This document shows, one piece after another, positions 47,146 through 56,522 of a stretch of 64,000 nt of DNA; position 1 is the stretch's first letter; each line of letters starts with the position of its first letter. This DNA comes from Anaerobutyricum hallii DSM 3353. Its GTDB lineage: Bacteria; Bacillota; Clostridia; Lachnospirales; Lachnospiraceae. The notes beneath the pieces were generated by a model. That model made no database searches, was not told the origin of the DNA, and saw only the letters and a program-made list of their open reading frames with translations. Where the stretch lies: assembly GCF_000173975.1 (NCBI RefSeq), contig NZ_ACEP01000106.1, positions 31,998 to 95,997 of the forward strand, in the 5' to 3' direction. The position numbers and the translations under genes were made by a program.

Positions 47146-47205
47146 TATCAAAATCATCCAGCCGCTGAAACAAAATTATATGCGGAATTGTAAGAAAACT
47201 ATGGT

Positions 47206-47372
47206 AAAGAAAAAAGAATTTTTATAAGTATTGCATTTTGTGACTTTACGCTATGGAATTCTGACTGTAGGAACTTGGGACTCGTTTTTCTCAAGTTCCT
47301 GTTTTTCTGGGCAGAATGGAATGTTTAGCGCAACGGAACAAAATCAAACTTATAAAAATTCTTTTTTTCTTT
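47206..47372. repeat. Long hairpin element J (beta subfamily), right arm of the toxin locus
   Basis: AAAGAAAAAAGAATTTTTAT at 47206 and its complement ending at 47372 (one extra A) form the outer stem. The core has TTTTGTGACTTTACGC on one side and GCGCAACGGAACAAAA on the other. The inner stem is AGGAACTTGGGACTCG...TCTCAAGTTCCT. It is the inverted partner of element I. Confidence 0.85.
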
Positions 47373-47429
47373 AGAAGATTAACTACAATTCAGTTTAATA
47401 TCTTCCTTTTCAGCGGTGTCTGTTTCTAG

Positions 47430-47449
47430 AACATTTTTCAAACACGCTC
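47430..47449. mobile_element. Solo MITE terminus R6
   Basis: ACATTTTTCAAACACGCTC followed by TA matches the right end of R1 and R2. No left end is seen within 200 bases. It lies 10 bases beyond the prs stop. Confidence 0.55.
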
Positions 47450-47459
47450 TAGCAAACTC

Positions 47460-48653
47460 CTATTTCTCTTCCTTAATAGTATGGAACTGCTTATATTCCT
47501 CTAATCTCTTTGTAATTCTGTCATGAGGATTCAGAATTGCACTGATAGAAGCCTCATGGTTGATAGAATCAATTAAGAGAGCAATGTACTTGGCAACATC
47601 ACAGCTTACATACCATGGACGCTCAAAGAGGTCTGGGCGCTGGTAAGTACAGTTCGTAGTGATTACCTTATAAATAAGCCCTTCTTCGTAAGCTTTATCG
47701 AAAGATTCCAGTCCGTTAGTGAACATACCAAAAGTAGAGATGCAGAATACACGACGTGCCTTTCTTCTCTTTAACTCTCTTGCAACGTCTAACATACTTT
47801 CACCGGAAGAAATCATATCATCGATGATCATTACGTCCTTACCTTCAACAGAAGAACCTAAGAACTCGTGAGCAACGATTGGGTTGCGTCCGTCAACGAC
47901 AACAGAATAATCTCTTCTTTTATAGAACATTCCGATATCTACACCAAGAACGCTGGAGAAGTACATTGTACGGTTCATAGCACCTTCATCCGGGCTGATT
48001 ACCATTAAATGTTCGTTATCAATCTCAAGATCGCTTGTAGAGCGAAGTAAAGCTTTGATGAACTGGTAAGTAGGCATGATATTGTCAAAACCTTTCAGTG
48101 GGATCGCGTTCTGTACACGAGGGTCATGTGCATCAAATGTAAGAACGTTATCAACACCGATTGCTGTAAGTTCCTGCAATGCGTAAGCACAGTCTAAAGA
48201 CTCTCTGGAGCTTCTCTTATGCTGACGGCTCTCATAAAGGAACGGCATGATAACAGTAATGCTCTTTGGCTTACCTGAAGCAGCGCCGATGATACGCTTA
48301 ACATCTGCGTAAATATCATCAGGAGACATATGGTTTTCATGGCCACATACTTTATATTTTAAACTATAATTAAGAACATCTGCAAGGATATAAAGATCTA
48401 CGCCACGAACAGAATCGGAGATGAGTGCCTTTGCTTCACCGGTTCCGAAACGGGAACAGGTTGCATCGATAATATAAGTATCCTGCTCGTAATCCTTAAA
48501 TACAACATTCTCTTTGTGTTCATGTTCACGCTCTTTACGCCAGTTCACAATATACTGGTCGATTCTCTTTCCAAGCTCTGCACAGCTAGGGTGAACAATA
48601 ATTCCAAGCTTACCTACAGGAACGGTTGCAAATTTGCTATCATCTGGTCTCAT
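47460..48653 (-). CDS. prs: Ribose-phosphate pyrophosphokinase (divergent long form)
   Basis: 397 residues from the ATG at 48653, eight bases after AAAGGAG; the upstream ATG at 48674 precedes that site. Motifs in order: 'PFLYESRQHKRSSRESL' (ATP-binding, in place of YARQDRK), 'VLTFDAHDPRVQNAIP' (catalytic His), the flexible loop 'MFYKRRDYS' and the PRPP site 'VMIIDDMISSGESML' in place of DDMIDTAGT. It is about 80 residues longer than classical Prs, with extra sequence near the N-terminus and the C-terminus. It makes PRPP from ribose-5-phosphate and ATP. Confidence 0.88.
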   Translation of the reverse strand: MRPDDSKFATVPVGKLGIIVHPSCAELGKRIDQYIVNWRKEREHEHKENVVFKDYEQDTYIIDATCSRFGTGEAKALISDSVRGVDLYILADVLNYSLKYKVCGHENHMSPDDIYADVKRIIGAASGKPKSITVIMPFLYESRQHKRSSRESLDCAYALQELTAIGVDNVLTFDAHDPRVQNAIPLKGFDNIMPTYQFIKALLRSTSDLEIDNEHLMVISPDEGAMNRTMYFSSVLGVDIGMFYKRRDYSVVVDGRNPIVAHEFLGSSVEGKDVMIIDDMISSGESMLDVARELKRRKARRVFCISTFGMFTNGLESFDKAYEEGLIYKVITTNCTYQRPDLFERPWYVSCDVAKYIALLIDSINHEASISAILNPHDRITKRLEEYKQFHTIKEEK

Positions 48654-48731
48654 GTGTTTTACTCCTTTAATCATATAATTATTATTATGTGAGATAAATC
48701 ATATTACAATTCCTTTATAACATCCATTCTC

Positions 48732-49733
48732 TTATTCGTCAAGGGAGGAGAAAGCCTTTTTAATGCGAATGTCTTCTCCGTAAATATGTAAAAGGGTGTA
48801 GGACTGTATGATTCTTGAAAAAACTCTTTCTGTGTAAGAACGGTTAATCTGTTCTAAAGAAAGATTTGTACTTATAATAGTAGATTTTTTATTGAGAATT
48901 CTTTCATTAATACATAAAAAAAGCTGAGAATTAATGAAAGAATTATTAAGTTCTGTGCCGAGATCATCAATGATGAGAAGGTCACAATGCAGGAAAGCAG
49001 GCAATGTCTGTGCATTATTTGCTCCCCGGCGAAATGTATAGTCAGCTAGCTGGTCAAAAAACTGATAGGCAGTCAGGTAAATAACACCTTTTCCACGATT
49101 CAGAAGTTCTCCCGCGATACAATTTGAAAGGAATGTCTTGCCAACACCTGCATTTCCATAAATCAAGAGATTCTGCCCCGGTTTTGAGTCAAAACTTTCA
49201 ATAAAAGAATGGCTTGCCGATAAGACATTTTCTATATTCTCACGAGGGGAAAGCTTCTCTCTGCCGCTTCTTTGTGTAGAATAATACTCTCTGCGAAAAG
49301 CAGAAAAACTTTCTGTACCAGCCACATCCTCTATATTAGACTGGCTGTAAAGAATATGGCGAATCTTCTGCTGAAAACAGCGGCATTTTTTATCGCCTAT
49401 ATAGCCGGTGTCCTTACATTCCGGACAATCGTAAATCGGGTCAAGATAATCTGCCGGGTAATCATGGATCGCCAGCAGGTTGACCTTTTCCATAGAAAGA
49501 TCATAAATCGTGTTCTGCAAAGACTTCTTTGCCTCAGCATTAGATACCTGCTTAAGAAGGAGTGCCTTTGCCTTTTCCACAGAAATATGAGCAATCTGTT
49601 CGTCAATCTGACGAATTTCAGGAATCAGAGCATAAACACGCTCTTTGCGTTCCTGTTCCGCCATATAATTGCGGCGGCGTACTGCATCATATTCATTCAT
49701 AATATCCTGGTATTGTCTTGTGGAAATGCCCAT
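48732..49733 (-). CDS. DnaI/DnaC-type helicase loader ATPase
   Basis: 333 residues. An N-terminal region with cysteines ('YDCPECKDTGYIGDKKCRCF', a zinc-binding pattern near 110-135) is followed by an AAA+ domain with Walker A 'YGNAGVGKTFLSNCIAGELL', Walker B 'DLLIIDDLGTE', sensor 'IISTNLSLEQI' and an arginine-finger candidate in 'SRIIQSY'. It loads the DnaB helicase. AGGAGG lies six bases before the ATG, inside the end of the upstream dnaD-like gene. Confidence 0.92.
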   Translation of the reverse strand: MGISTRQYQDIMNEYDAVRRRNYMAEQERKERVYALIPEIRQIDEQIAHISVEKAKALLLKQVSNAEAKKSLQNTIYDLSMEKVNLLAIHDYPADYLDPIYDCPECKDTGYIGDKKCRCFQQKIRHILYSQSNIEDVAGTESFSAFRREYYSTQRSGREKLSPRENIENVLSASHSFIESFDSKPGQNLLIYGNAGVGKTFLSNCIAGELLNRGKGVIYLTAYQFFDQLADYTFRRGANNAQTLPAFLHCDLLIIDDLGTELNNSFINSQLFLCINERILNKKSTIISTNLSLEQINRSYTERVFSRIIQSYTLLHIYGEDIRIKKAFSSLDE

Positions 49734-49736
49734 AGC

Positions 49737-50927
49737 TTACCTCCTGGTCTTATCAAGAAGACGAGATTCCAAATCATTAAAGTCATACGTTCTCTGTTCA
49801 AAGTTGTGGAACTGGTTCGTAGCAGTATTTTTTCTGGCAGCTGCCCCAATACTTCCTTTACGAGGCTGTCCCTGTGTATATCCGGCAGCAGAACCTGAAG
49901 AAGACGAAGCAGTAGAACGATGCTTATCATCTAAATGCTTAATATCTGAAGTATTCCGGACACCGAGCCGTTTCCAATCTTCAAGAATTTTGTTTGCATA
50001 CGGAAAACTTGCCTGATGCGTTGCCAGAAGTGTCCGGCTGCACGCCTCGATAATAATATCCGTACCAAGTCCAAGAGAATTCCACTTCTTTATGTAGTCA
50101 AGCTCGGCAGACCCCGGATCACGATTCGAAATGCCAAATGCCTTCATAATAGGAAAAACATTCTGTGAATACAGCGTACTTTGTTCCTTTGCTTCCTGAA
50201 CACTTGTGATGCCCTGCTGATACCAGTTAATCGCAACACTCTCGATATAGCGGACACTCTTCTTTCCACGAGTAACACAGTACTCAATTAAATATTCCAG
50301 CAAATCAGAAGAGAAATGCAGCTGGTCATTAATATAGCAAAAACTATTCAGTTCCGTTGTGGAAAATGGCCGTCCAATATAAGTCTCCGCCATATAAATC
50401 GTCCGTTCTAAATCCTTATTCGTCATTGAAGCCTGTACTTCCGTAGGACTTAACGTATTCTTATCTGGTACAGGAGTGATTGTTGGTGAAAGAGAAGCTC
50501 CAGTTTGTCCTGTAGATTCAGAAGCCATAGTATTTCCATCAGAACCAGAAGTTCCAGAGGTTATAATATTTCCATCAGAACCAGAAGTTCCAACAGTTTG
50601 AGCAGTTCCTGTATCACCAGAGATTCCATTTGCCATAGATTCAGAGCCAGTCACCGTAGCAGCCGTCTCAGAAGCAGCTCCTGTCCGTAAAATACCAGCT
50701 TTCTCCCAATAAGAAAGTGCTCTCAAAACATCTTTTCGTGTCAGTTCTAAATAATCTGCAATACGTTCCACATCAACAGGCAATCCCATACCCTGCAGAC
50801 GAAGAATCAGAAGATAAATCTTAACATATTCTCCATCCGCTTTTATCATATATTCATCAATAAATTTGTTTGGCAGAACAGTAACTTCATTCTGTACGTT
50901 GTAAAGTAAAGTAATCTTATCGCTCAT
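49737..50927 (-). CDS. DnaD-domain replication-initiation protein (DnaB/DnaD family)
   Basis: 396 residues from the ATG at 50927, preceded by AAGGGGTATA; the frame continues upstream without a ribosome binding site. An N-terminal winged helix ('VDVERIADYLELTRKDVLRAL') and two DnaD-type helical modules (about 190-265 and 275-345, the latter with 'YIKKWNSLGLGTDIIIEAC') are separated by a Ser/Gly/Thr-rich linker (about 95-165) that contains a 12-codon direct repeat. With the adjacent loader it forms a dnaD-dnaI operon comparable to Bacillus dnaB-dnaI. The operon lies below a DnaA-box cluster. Confidence 0.88.
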   Translation of the reverse strand: MSDKITLLYNVQNEVTVLPNKFIDEYMIKADGEYVKIYLLILRLQGMGLPVDVERIADYLELTRKDVLRALSYWEKAGILRTGAASETAATVTGSESMANGISGDTGTAQTVGTSGSDGNIITSGTSGSDGNTMASESTGQTGASLSPTITPVPDKNTLSPTEVQASMTNKDLERTIYMAETYIGRPFSTTELNSFCYINDQLHFSSDLLEYLIEYCVTRGKKSVRYIESVAINWYQQGITSVQEAKEQSTLYSQNVFPIMKAFGISNRDPGSAELDYIKKWNSLGLGTDIIIEACSRTLLATHQASFPYANKILEDWKRLGVRNTSDIKHLDDKHRSTASSSSGSAAGYTQGQPRKGSIGAAARKNTATNQFHNFEQRTYDFNDLESRLLDKTRR

Positions 50928-51122
50928 TATACCCCTTATTTCTATCATCTGTAGTTTATCGGTTATCATCGTGCGTTTTAATAAATTGTAAATGTAAATT
51001 CTATAGAATAAATAGTTATCCAAATATCAAATGCCAGAAAATAGCATCAGTATATTCTGAATAATTCGTAATATAGAATAGCACACCCTCCAAAAAAAAT
51101 ACAGTTTCGAATCTGGGGAGAA

Positions 51123-51451
51123 TGTGGATAGAATTGGGGATAACTCCTGTATAAAACCTTGATGGATAATGTGGACACTTTTGTGGATAATGTGGATAAC
51201 TTTGTGGATAGGTGGGTGGAATTCGATATTTTGGGGAGAAAACTGGTCAAAAAGGGTGATAAGTTCCAAGATATAGGTGTGAACGAACAAAAATACAATG
51301 TGGACAAAATGTAAACAACATGGGGAAAGACTCAGAATACTCCCAAAAAATTTTTTAAAATTGTGGATAATGTGGATAACTTTCTGGGTTACTGCAGAGA
51401 CAGATATGCTCTCTTTGGCTGATGAAGCAAAATCAGAAGTTGGTATCCACA
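51123..51451. promoter_or_regulatory. DnaA-box cluster upstream of dnaD-dnaI
   Basis: Perfect TGTGGATAA boxes at 51182-51190, 51191-51199, 51362-51370 and 51371-51379 form two head-to-tail pairs within a 26-base near-repeat spaced 180 bases apart. One-mismatch boxes lie at 51123, 51203, 51299 and, in opposite orientation, 51443. The context is AT-rich. There is no dnaA or dnaN nearby, so it is not the usual oriC; DnaA control of the operon is more likely. Confidence 0.8.
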
Positions 51452-51497
51452 ATTTTTGTTTGCCCTGCGGGATGCTTATAGGAGTGTTATAAAATTG

Positions 51498-51528
51498 CAA
51501 AAAAAGAACCGTCTATTCAACGGTTCAA
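51498..51528 (-). terminator. Intrinsic terminator of murC
   Basis: On the minus strand GAACCG pairs with CGGTTC around a nine-base loop, followed by TTTTTTT. It separates murC from the dnaD promoter region. Confidence 0.8.
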
Positions 51529-51659
51529 AGAGAGGAAAGTATGAAAAAATCTATCAAAAAAATAATTCGTTGTTTTTTTGATGGCTTTATCATACTGAAA
51601 ATTTGTGAACAGTTTCTTTTATTTAATGAGGGCATCTTTTGTCTGTGGCAACCCAGAAC

Positions 51660-53042
51660 TTATTTTTCAGCCAGAAGTTCTTCTCCAATCTCCACAACAT
51701 TACCTGCGCCCATCGTAATCAGGAGGTCATGTCCTTTTACGTGAGCCTTTACGAAATCTTTGATTTCTTCGAAGCTTGGGAAATAATGTACATCCTGTCC
51801 ATCTTCCTGTAAAAGTTTCATTACATCTTTAGAAGAAACTTCTCCGGTATCTACCTCACGGGCAGCGTAAATATCAGCCAGAACAATGTGGTCTGCCTGT
51901 TCTAATGCTTTCGCAAACTCAGGGAGAAACGCCTTTGTACGGGTGTATGTATGAGGCTGGAAGATAACCCAGAGTTCATCATGCGGATAATCCTTTGCAG
52001 CAGATAAAGTAGCGCGGATTTCTGTTGGATGATGAGCGTAGTCATCAATGACAGTTACATCACCGAGAGAACCCTTGTACTCAAAACGGCGGTGTGTTCC
52101 ACCAAAAGATAAAAGTCCTTTACGGATTGCATCTAAAGGAAGTCCAATTGCTTCTGTACAAGCAATAGCTGCCAGAGAATTCATAACATTGTGGCGGCCT
52201 TTTACTTTTAAAGTGATACGGCCCTTTTCCTGTCCATGTGCGATAAGGTTATAAGAAGCATTTCCCTCTTTATCAAATGTAATATCTGCTGCAGTGTAAT
52301 CATTGTCAGGGTTTAAACCAAAAGTAACGTGCTTCTGGCTAAGACCGTTTAAGATGAAGTCTGTGTGGCCCATATCGCCATTAATAATGATAAGACCATC
52401 ATCAGCAGTCTGAGAAGCAAACTTGTGGAAAGAATTCTTAATATCCTCAATATCCTTAAAGAAATCCATATGGTCTTCTTCTACATTTAAGATAATAGAA
52501 TATAAAGGATAGAATTCTAAGAAACTGTTCGTATATTCACATGCTTCTGTAAGGAAGAGGTCAGAATGGCCGACACGAATATTTCCGCCGATACGGTCTA
52601 ACATACCTCCGACACTGACCGTAGGATCGGTATCTGCCTGAAGAAGAATGTGAGTAAGCATAGAAGTTGTTGTTGTCTTTCCATGTGTTCCGGCAACAGC
52701 GATAGACTTCGCAAAGTTTGCCATGATCTGTCCGAGAAGAGCTGCGCGGGTCATCATAGGGATTCCTTTATTCTTTGCAGCAGCAAATTCTTCGTTAGAT
52801 TCGTGAATGGCAGCAGTATAAACAACAAGATCGATATCATCGGTAATATTCTCTGCTTTCTGTCCAATAACAACCTTTGCACCTGTTTCTTCAAGATGCT
52901 TTGTCATGTCGGAAGCCTGCATATCAGAACCGGTCACTGTGAAATGTCTGTTTAATAAAATTTCGGCAAGACCGCTCATGCTAATGCCGCCAATACCGAT
53001 AAAATGAACATGAATCGGCTTTTGAAAATCAATTGTATACAT
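51660..53042 (-). CDS. murC: UDP-N-acetylmuramate--L-alanine ligase
   Basis: 460 residues from the ATG at 53042, five bases after GGAGG. The Rossmann-like N-terminus is 'HFIGIGGISMSGLAEIL', the ATP loop is 'AVAGTHGKTTTTSMLTHIL', then 'NVEEDHMDFF' and 'HHPTEIRATLSAAKDY' with 'FQPHTYTRTKAF'. It adds L-Ala to UDP-MurNAc. It is monocistronic, with its own promoter and terminator. Confidence 0.97.
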   Translation of the reverse strand: MYTIDFQKPIHVHFIGIGGISMSGLAEILLNRHFTVTGSDMQASDMTKHLEETGAKVVIGQKAENITDDIDLVVYTAAIHESNEEFAAAKNKGIPMMTRAALLGQIMANFAKSIAVAGTHGKTTTTSMLTHILLQADTDPTVSVGGMLDRIGGNIRVGHSDLFLTEACEYTNSFLEFYPLYSIILNVEEDHMDFFKDIEDIKNSFHKFASQTADDGLIIINGDMGHTDFILNGLSQKHVTFGLNPDNDYTAADITFDKEGNASYNLIAHGQEKGRITLKVKGRHNVMNSLAAIACTEAIGLPLDAIRKGLLSFGGTHRRFEYKGSLGDVTVIDDYAHHPTEIRATLSAAKDYPHDELWVIFQPHTYTRTKAFLPEFAKALEQADHIVLADIYAAREVDTGEVSSKDVMKLLQEDGQDVHYFPSFEEIKDFVKAHVKGHDLLITMGAGNVVEIGEELLAEK

Positions 53043-53157
53043 ATTTCCCTCCAGTGCCACAAGATGTGTCTCAGAAAATCCGTCATATGGGACTTAGTGA
53101 GTACATATAAATAAATATGGCGAAAAAAATCAGTTTAATTATTAAAAAGTCGTTTAT

Positions 53158-53186
53158 AGTATAGCGCACAGATAAACGAGATTCAA
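53158..53186 (-). promoter_or_regulatory. Sigma-A promoter of murC
   Basis: Minus-strand TTGAAT (53181-53186), a 17-base spacer, TATACT (53158-53163), about 115 bases before the start. Confidence 0.75.
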
Positions 53187-53408
53187 GAAAGAATTGCGAT
53201 ACTTAAGGTCTCTTCTGTACACATCTTATAGTAAGGGTGCCAGGGTACCTTGAAAAATTCCTAAAACAGCCAGTAATAGGGCACTTTTCATTATAATGTC
53301 CTATTGTTTTCGTGGGATTTCTACATTTAAATGTAAAAGATAACCATATGGACGATACAAAATATATAAAAAAATAAAAAATATATTTTGTTTTTTGTGC
53401 TAAACTGC
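53187..53408. other. Divergent gap between murC and glgC, no gene seen
   Basis: Holds two possible hairpins: AAGGGTGCC...GGTACCTT near 53233-53252 and AGGGCA...TGTCCT near 53279-53302, with AT-rich sequence after them. No reading frame is convincing. Confidence 0.45.
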
Positions 53409-53437
53409 TTTCCATTTGGGAATTTCAGTGCTATAAT
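53409..53437 (+). promoter_or_regulatory. Sigma-A promoter of glgC
   Basis: TTTCCA (53409-53414), a 17-base spacer, TATAAT (53432-53437), 29 bases before the start codon. The -35 is weak. Confidence 0.5.
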
Positions 53438-53466
53438 AAGTATTATGTGACAAAGGGGTGATTATT

Positions 53467-54726
53467 ATGATAAAAAAAGAAATGATAGCAATGCTCTTAG
53501 CTGGTGGACAAGGAAGCCGTCTTGGCGTACTAACCTCAAAATTAGCGAAACCGGCAGTAGCATTCGGCGGAAAGTACAAAATCATTGATTTTCCGTTAAG
53601 TAACTGTATTAACTCTGGAATCGACACAGTAGGTGTTCTTACCCAGTATCAGCCATTAAGACTGAACCAGCACATCGGTATCGGTATTCCTTGGGATTTG
53701 GATCGTAATATAGGTGGTGTTTCTATTCTGCCTCCATACGAGAAGAGCCAGAATACTGACTGGTACACGGGAACAGCGAACGCGATTTATCAGAACATGG
53801 AATTCATGGAGTATTATCATCCAGATTATGTAATTATTCTTGGTGGTGACCATATTTATAAGATGGACTATGAACTGATGCTTGAGTTCCATAAGAAGAA
53901 CAACGCCCAGATTACACTGGCTACATATGAAGTACCATGGGAAGATGCCAGCCGTTTTGGTCTGGTAATTACAGATGAGAATAATCAGATTCTCGAATTC
54001 GAAGAGAAACCAGCGAACCCAAGAAGTAATAAAGCATCCATGGGTATTTACATCTTTAACTGGGAAGTATTAAAGGAAGCTCTGGAAACTTTATCCGAAC
54101 AGCCTGGCTGTGACTTCGGTATGCATGTAATTCCTTACTGCCACCAGCGCGGTGATAAGATTATGGCTTACAATTACCAGGGTTACTGGAAGGACGTAGG
54201 AACACTTTCCGCATATTGGGAAGCGAACATGGAATTAATCGATATTATCCCAGAATTTAACCTTTACGAAGAGTTCTGGAGAATATATACAAAGACAGAC
54301 GTTATTCCACCACAGTATTTCTCAGCAGACTCTAAGGTAAATGCCTGCATCGTCGGAGACGGAACAGAAGTTTACGGTGAGATTTCCAACTCTGTAATCG
54401 GAGCTGGTGTTGTCATTGAGGAAGGTGCTGTAGTTACGAACTCTATTATTATGAATAATACCGTGATTAAGAAGGGTGCTAAGATTGAGAAGTCTATCAT
54501 TGCAGAGAGCGTAGAAGTCGGAGAGAACGCAGAGCTTGGTGTATTTGAAGAAGCAGAGAACAAGTATAAACCTAAGGTTTATAGTGGCGGCTTAGTTACT
54601 ATAGGTGAAGGTTCTGTTATCCCGGCCAACGTTAAGATCGGTAAGAATGTCGCAATCGTAGGAAAGACAACAGCAGAAGATTATCCAGACGGAATTCTGG
54701 CAAGCGGCGAATCCATTATCAGATAG
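53467..54726 (+). CDS. glgC: Glucose-1-phosphate adenylyltransferase
   Basis: 419 residues from the ATG at 53467, six bases after AAAGGGGTG; the GTG at 53458 lies in that site. Nucleotidyltransferase motifs: '[20 protein letters not shown]', '[19 protein letters not shown]', '[16 protein letters not shown]' and '[20 protein letters not shown]'; the C-terminal left-handed beta-helix follows from about 290. It makes ADP-glucose for glycogen. Paired with GlgD, as in other Clostridia and Bacillus. Confidence 0.95.
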   Translation: MIKKEMIAMLLAGGQGSRLGVLTSKLAKPAVAFGGKYKIIDFPLSNCINSGIDTVGVLTQYQPLRLNQHIGIGIPWDLDRNIGGVSILPPYEKSQNTDWYTGTANAIYQNMEFMEYYHPDYVIILGGDHIYKMDYELMLEFHKKNNAQITLATYEVPWEDASRFGLVITDENNQILEFEEKPANPRSNKASMGIYIFNWEVLKEALETLSEQPGCDFGMHVIPYCHQRGDKIMAYNYQGYWKDVGTLSAYWEANMELIDIIPEFNLYEEFWRIYTKTDVIPPQYFSADSKVNACIVGDGTEVYGEISNSVIGAGVVIEEGAVVTNSIIMNNTVIKKGAKIEKSIIAESVEVGENAELGVFEEAENKYKPKVYSGGLVTIGEGSVIPANVKIGKNVAIVGKTTAEDYPDGILASGESIIR

Positions 54727-54745
54727 TAGAGGGCAGGTGACATAA

Positions 54746-55870
54746 ATGAAGTCTATAGGTATTATTTTAGCAGGTGGTAATAATAACAGAATTGGAAGAT
54801 TATCCGATAAACGTGCGATTGCAGCCCTGCCAGTAGCAGGAAGCTATCGTGCAATTGATTTTACATTAAGTAATATGAGTAATTCCCGCGTATCTAAAGT
54901 AGCGGTATTACCTCAGTTTAATGCTCGTTCTTTAAATGAACATTTAAGCTCAAGTAAATGGTGGGATTTCGGAAGAAAGCAGGGAGGACTCTATGTCTTC
55001 ACTCCTACTGTTACAAAGAACAATAACTCATGGTATCAGGGAACAGCAGATGCTCTTTATCAGAACATTGATTTCCTTAAGAAGAGCCATGAGCCTTATG
55101 TAATCATCGCAACAGGTGATGGTGTATACAAGATGGATTACGGCAAGGTTCTTGAAGCTCATATCGCTAAGAATGCAGATATCACGGTAGTTTACACAAC
55201 ATTAAAAGATACAGATGACGATTTAACACGTTTTGGTGTTCTTAAGTTAGATGAGAACGAAAGAATCGTAGAATTTGAAGAGAAGCCACTCGTTGCTTCC
55301 TCTAATAACGTATCTATCGGTGTTTATGTAATCAGAAGACGCCATTTAATTGAGATTCTTGAGCGTTGTGCAAGAGAAGACAGACATGACTTTGTACAGG
55401 ATGTACTTGTTCGTTACAGAAATGTTCGTAAGATTTACGGTTACAAACTCGATACATACTGGAGAAATATTGCAACAGTAGATTCCTATTTTAAGACAAA
55501 CATGGACTTCCTTAAGAAAGACGTAAGAGATTACTTCTTCAAACAGTATCCAGACGTATACTCTAAAGTAGATGACCTTCCGCCGGCAAAATACAATACA
55601 GGAGCAGAAGTAAAGAACAGTATTATTTCCTCTGGATGTATTGTTAACGGTAAGGTTGAAAACTCTATTATCTTTAAAGATGTATACATTGGAAACAACT
55701 GTACTATCAAGAACTCCATCATTTTGAATGATGTATATATTGGAGATGACTCCTATATTGAGAACTGTATCGTAGAGAGCAGAGATACTCTCCGTCCAGG
55801 AACGAACTACGTCGGAACCGATGATGAGGTTAAGATAGTAATTGAGAAGAATGTACGGTACATTCTGTAA
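54746..55870 (+). CDS. glgD: GlgD, ADP-glucose pyrophosphorylase regulatory-type subunit
   Basis: 374 residues. It follows glgC by 19 bases and resembles it ('GIILAGGNNNRIGRLSDKRA', 'ALPVAGSYRAIDFTLSNMSN', 'VIIATGDGVYKMDYGKVLEA'), but the active-site loop lacks the Lys/Arg pattern of GlgC (GQGSRL is GNNNRI; GGDH is TGDG). GlgD subunits assemble with GlgC and modulate it. Beta-helix repeats are at the C-terminus. Confidence 0.93.
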   Translation: MKSIGIILAGGNNNRIGRLSDKRAIAALPVAGSYRAIDFTLSNMSNSRVSKVAVLPQFNARSLNEHLSSSKWWDFGRKQGGLYVFTPTVTKNNNSWYQGTADALYQNIDFLKKSHEPYVIIATGDGVYKMDYGKVLEAHIAKNADITVVYTTLKDTDDDLTRFGVLKLDENERIVEFEEKPLVASSNNVSIGVYVIRRRHLIEILERCAREDRHDFVQDVLVRYRNVRKIYGYKLDTYWRNIATVDSYFKTNMDFLKKDVRDYFFKQYPDVYSKVDDLPPAKYNTGAEVKNSIISSGCIVNGKVENSIIFKDVYIGNNCTIKNSIILNDVYIGDDSYIENCIVESRDTLRPGTNYVGTDDEVKIVIEKNVRYIL

Positions 55871-55900
55871 TTAGTAACAACATTATTGGGAGGACAGGTC

Positions 55901-56200
55901 ATGCAGATTACCGATATAAGAATCAGAAAAATAGCAAAAGAAGGAAAGATGAAAGCGGTCGTATCCGTAACTTTTGATAATGCATTTGTTGTGCACGATA
56001 TCAAAGTAATTGACGGAGAAAAAGGTTTATTTATCGCAATGCCAAGCCGCAAAGCATCCGATGGCGAGTATCGTGATATCGCACATCCGATTAACTCTGA
56101 TACTCGTGACATCATCCAGAAAAGTATTCTTCAGGAATACGAAGCAATCATGGCCTCGGGGGAAGAGGAAACAGTCGGAGAAGCAGAGGTAGCGTTATAA
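55901..56200 (+). CDS. spoVG: SpoVG-family RNA-binding regulator
   Basis: 99 residues from the ATG at 55901, after GGGAGGACAG; it begins '[20 protein letters not shown]' and has the conserved '[18 protein letters not shown]' and '[11 protein letters not shown]'. SpoVG proteins bind RNA and DNA and affect sporulation, envelope and virulence genes. In Bacillus spoVG also lies just upstream of pth and mfd. A strong terminator follows. Confidence 0.96.
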   Translation: MQITDIRIRKIAKEGKMKAVVSVTFDNAFVVHDIKVIDGEKGLFIAMPSRKASDGEYRDIAHPINSDTRDIIQKSILQEYEAIMASGEEETVGEAEVAL

Positions 56201-56258
56201 ATATAACTGTAGCAAAACTTAGAAGATAAAGGGGCTGACGTAAAACAGCTCTTAACCT

Positions 56259-56305
56259 TATAGCAGGAATTTCTGTATAATATATGGAATTCCTGCTATA
56301 TTTTT
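56259..56305 (+). terminator. Intrinsic terminator after spoVG
   Basis: TATAGCAGGAATT (56259-56271) pairs with AATTCCTGCTATA (56288-56300), followed by TTTTTATG. The remaining gap to 56522 is AT-rich, with a possible -10 TATACT near 56391, and no gene. Confidence 0.9.
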
Positions 56306-56522
56306 ATGAAGATTTTTGAAGATTGCAAGAGTCATTTTGCTATTCGAAAATTTTTCTTTTTAGAAAATGCATAATCTATGATATACTAAAAAACATATGT
56401 TGTTTATGCTGTTATGGAAAAATATCAAGTAGAACTTCGAGAATTGATTTTTAACAATATCTTACAGAACGGCACAAAAAGATTCCGAGAGTACATTAGA
56501 TGTACAGTGGAGGTTAGATACA

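Noticed and set aside
51123..51451. Chromosomal replication origin
   Set aside because: DnaA boxes are dense, but dnaA, dnaN, rpmH and recF are absent; control of dnaD-dnaI explains the cluster better.
51027..51500. A 157-codon minus-strand frame with repeated 'IHIIH'
   Set aside because: The repeats are DnaA boxes read as codons; there is no ribosome binding site or start in a sensible place.
51541..51744. A 67-codon plus-strand frame with GAGAGGAAAG upstream
   Set aside because: Its second half is the reverse of the murC end and composition is unlike a protein. Without conservation data I do not call it.
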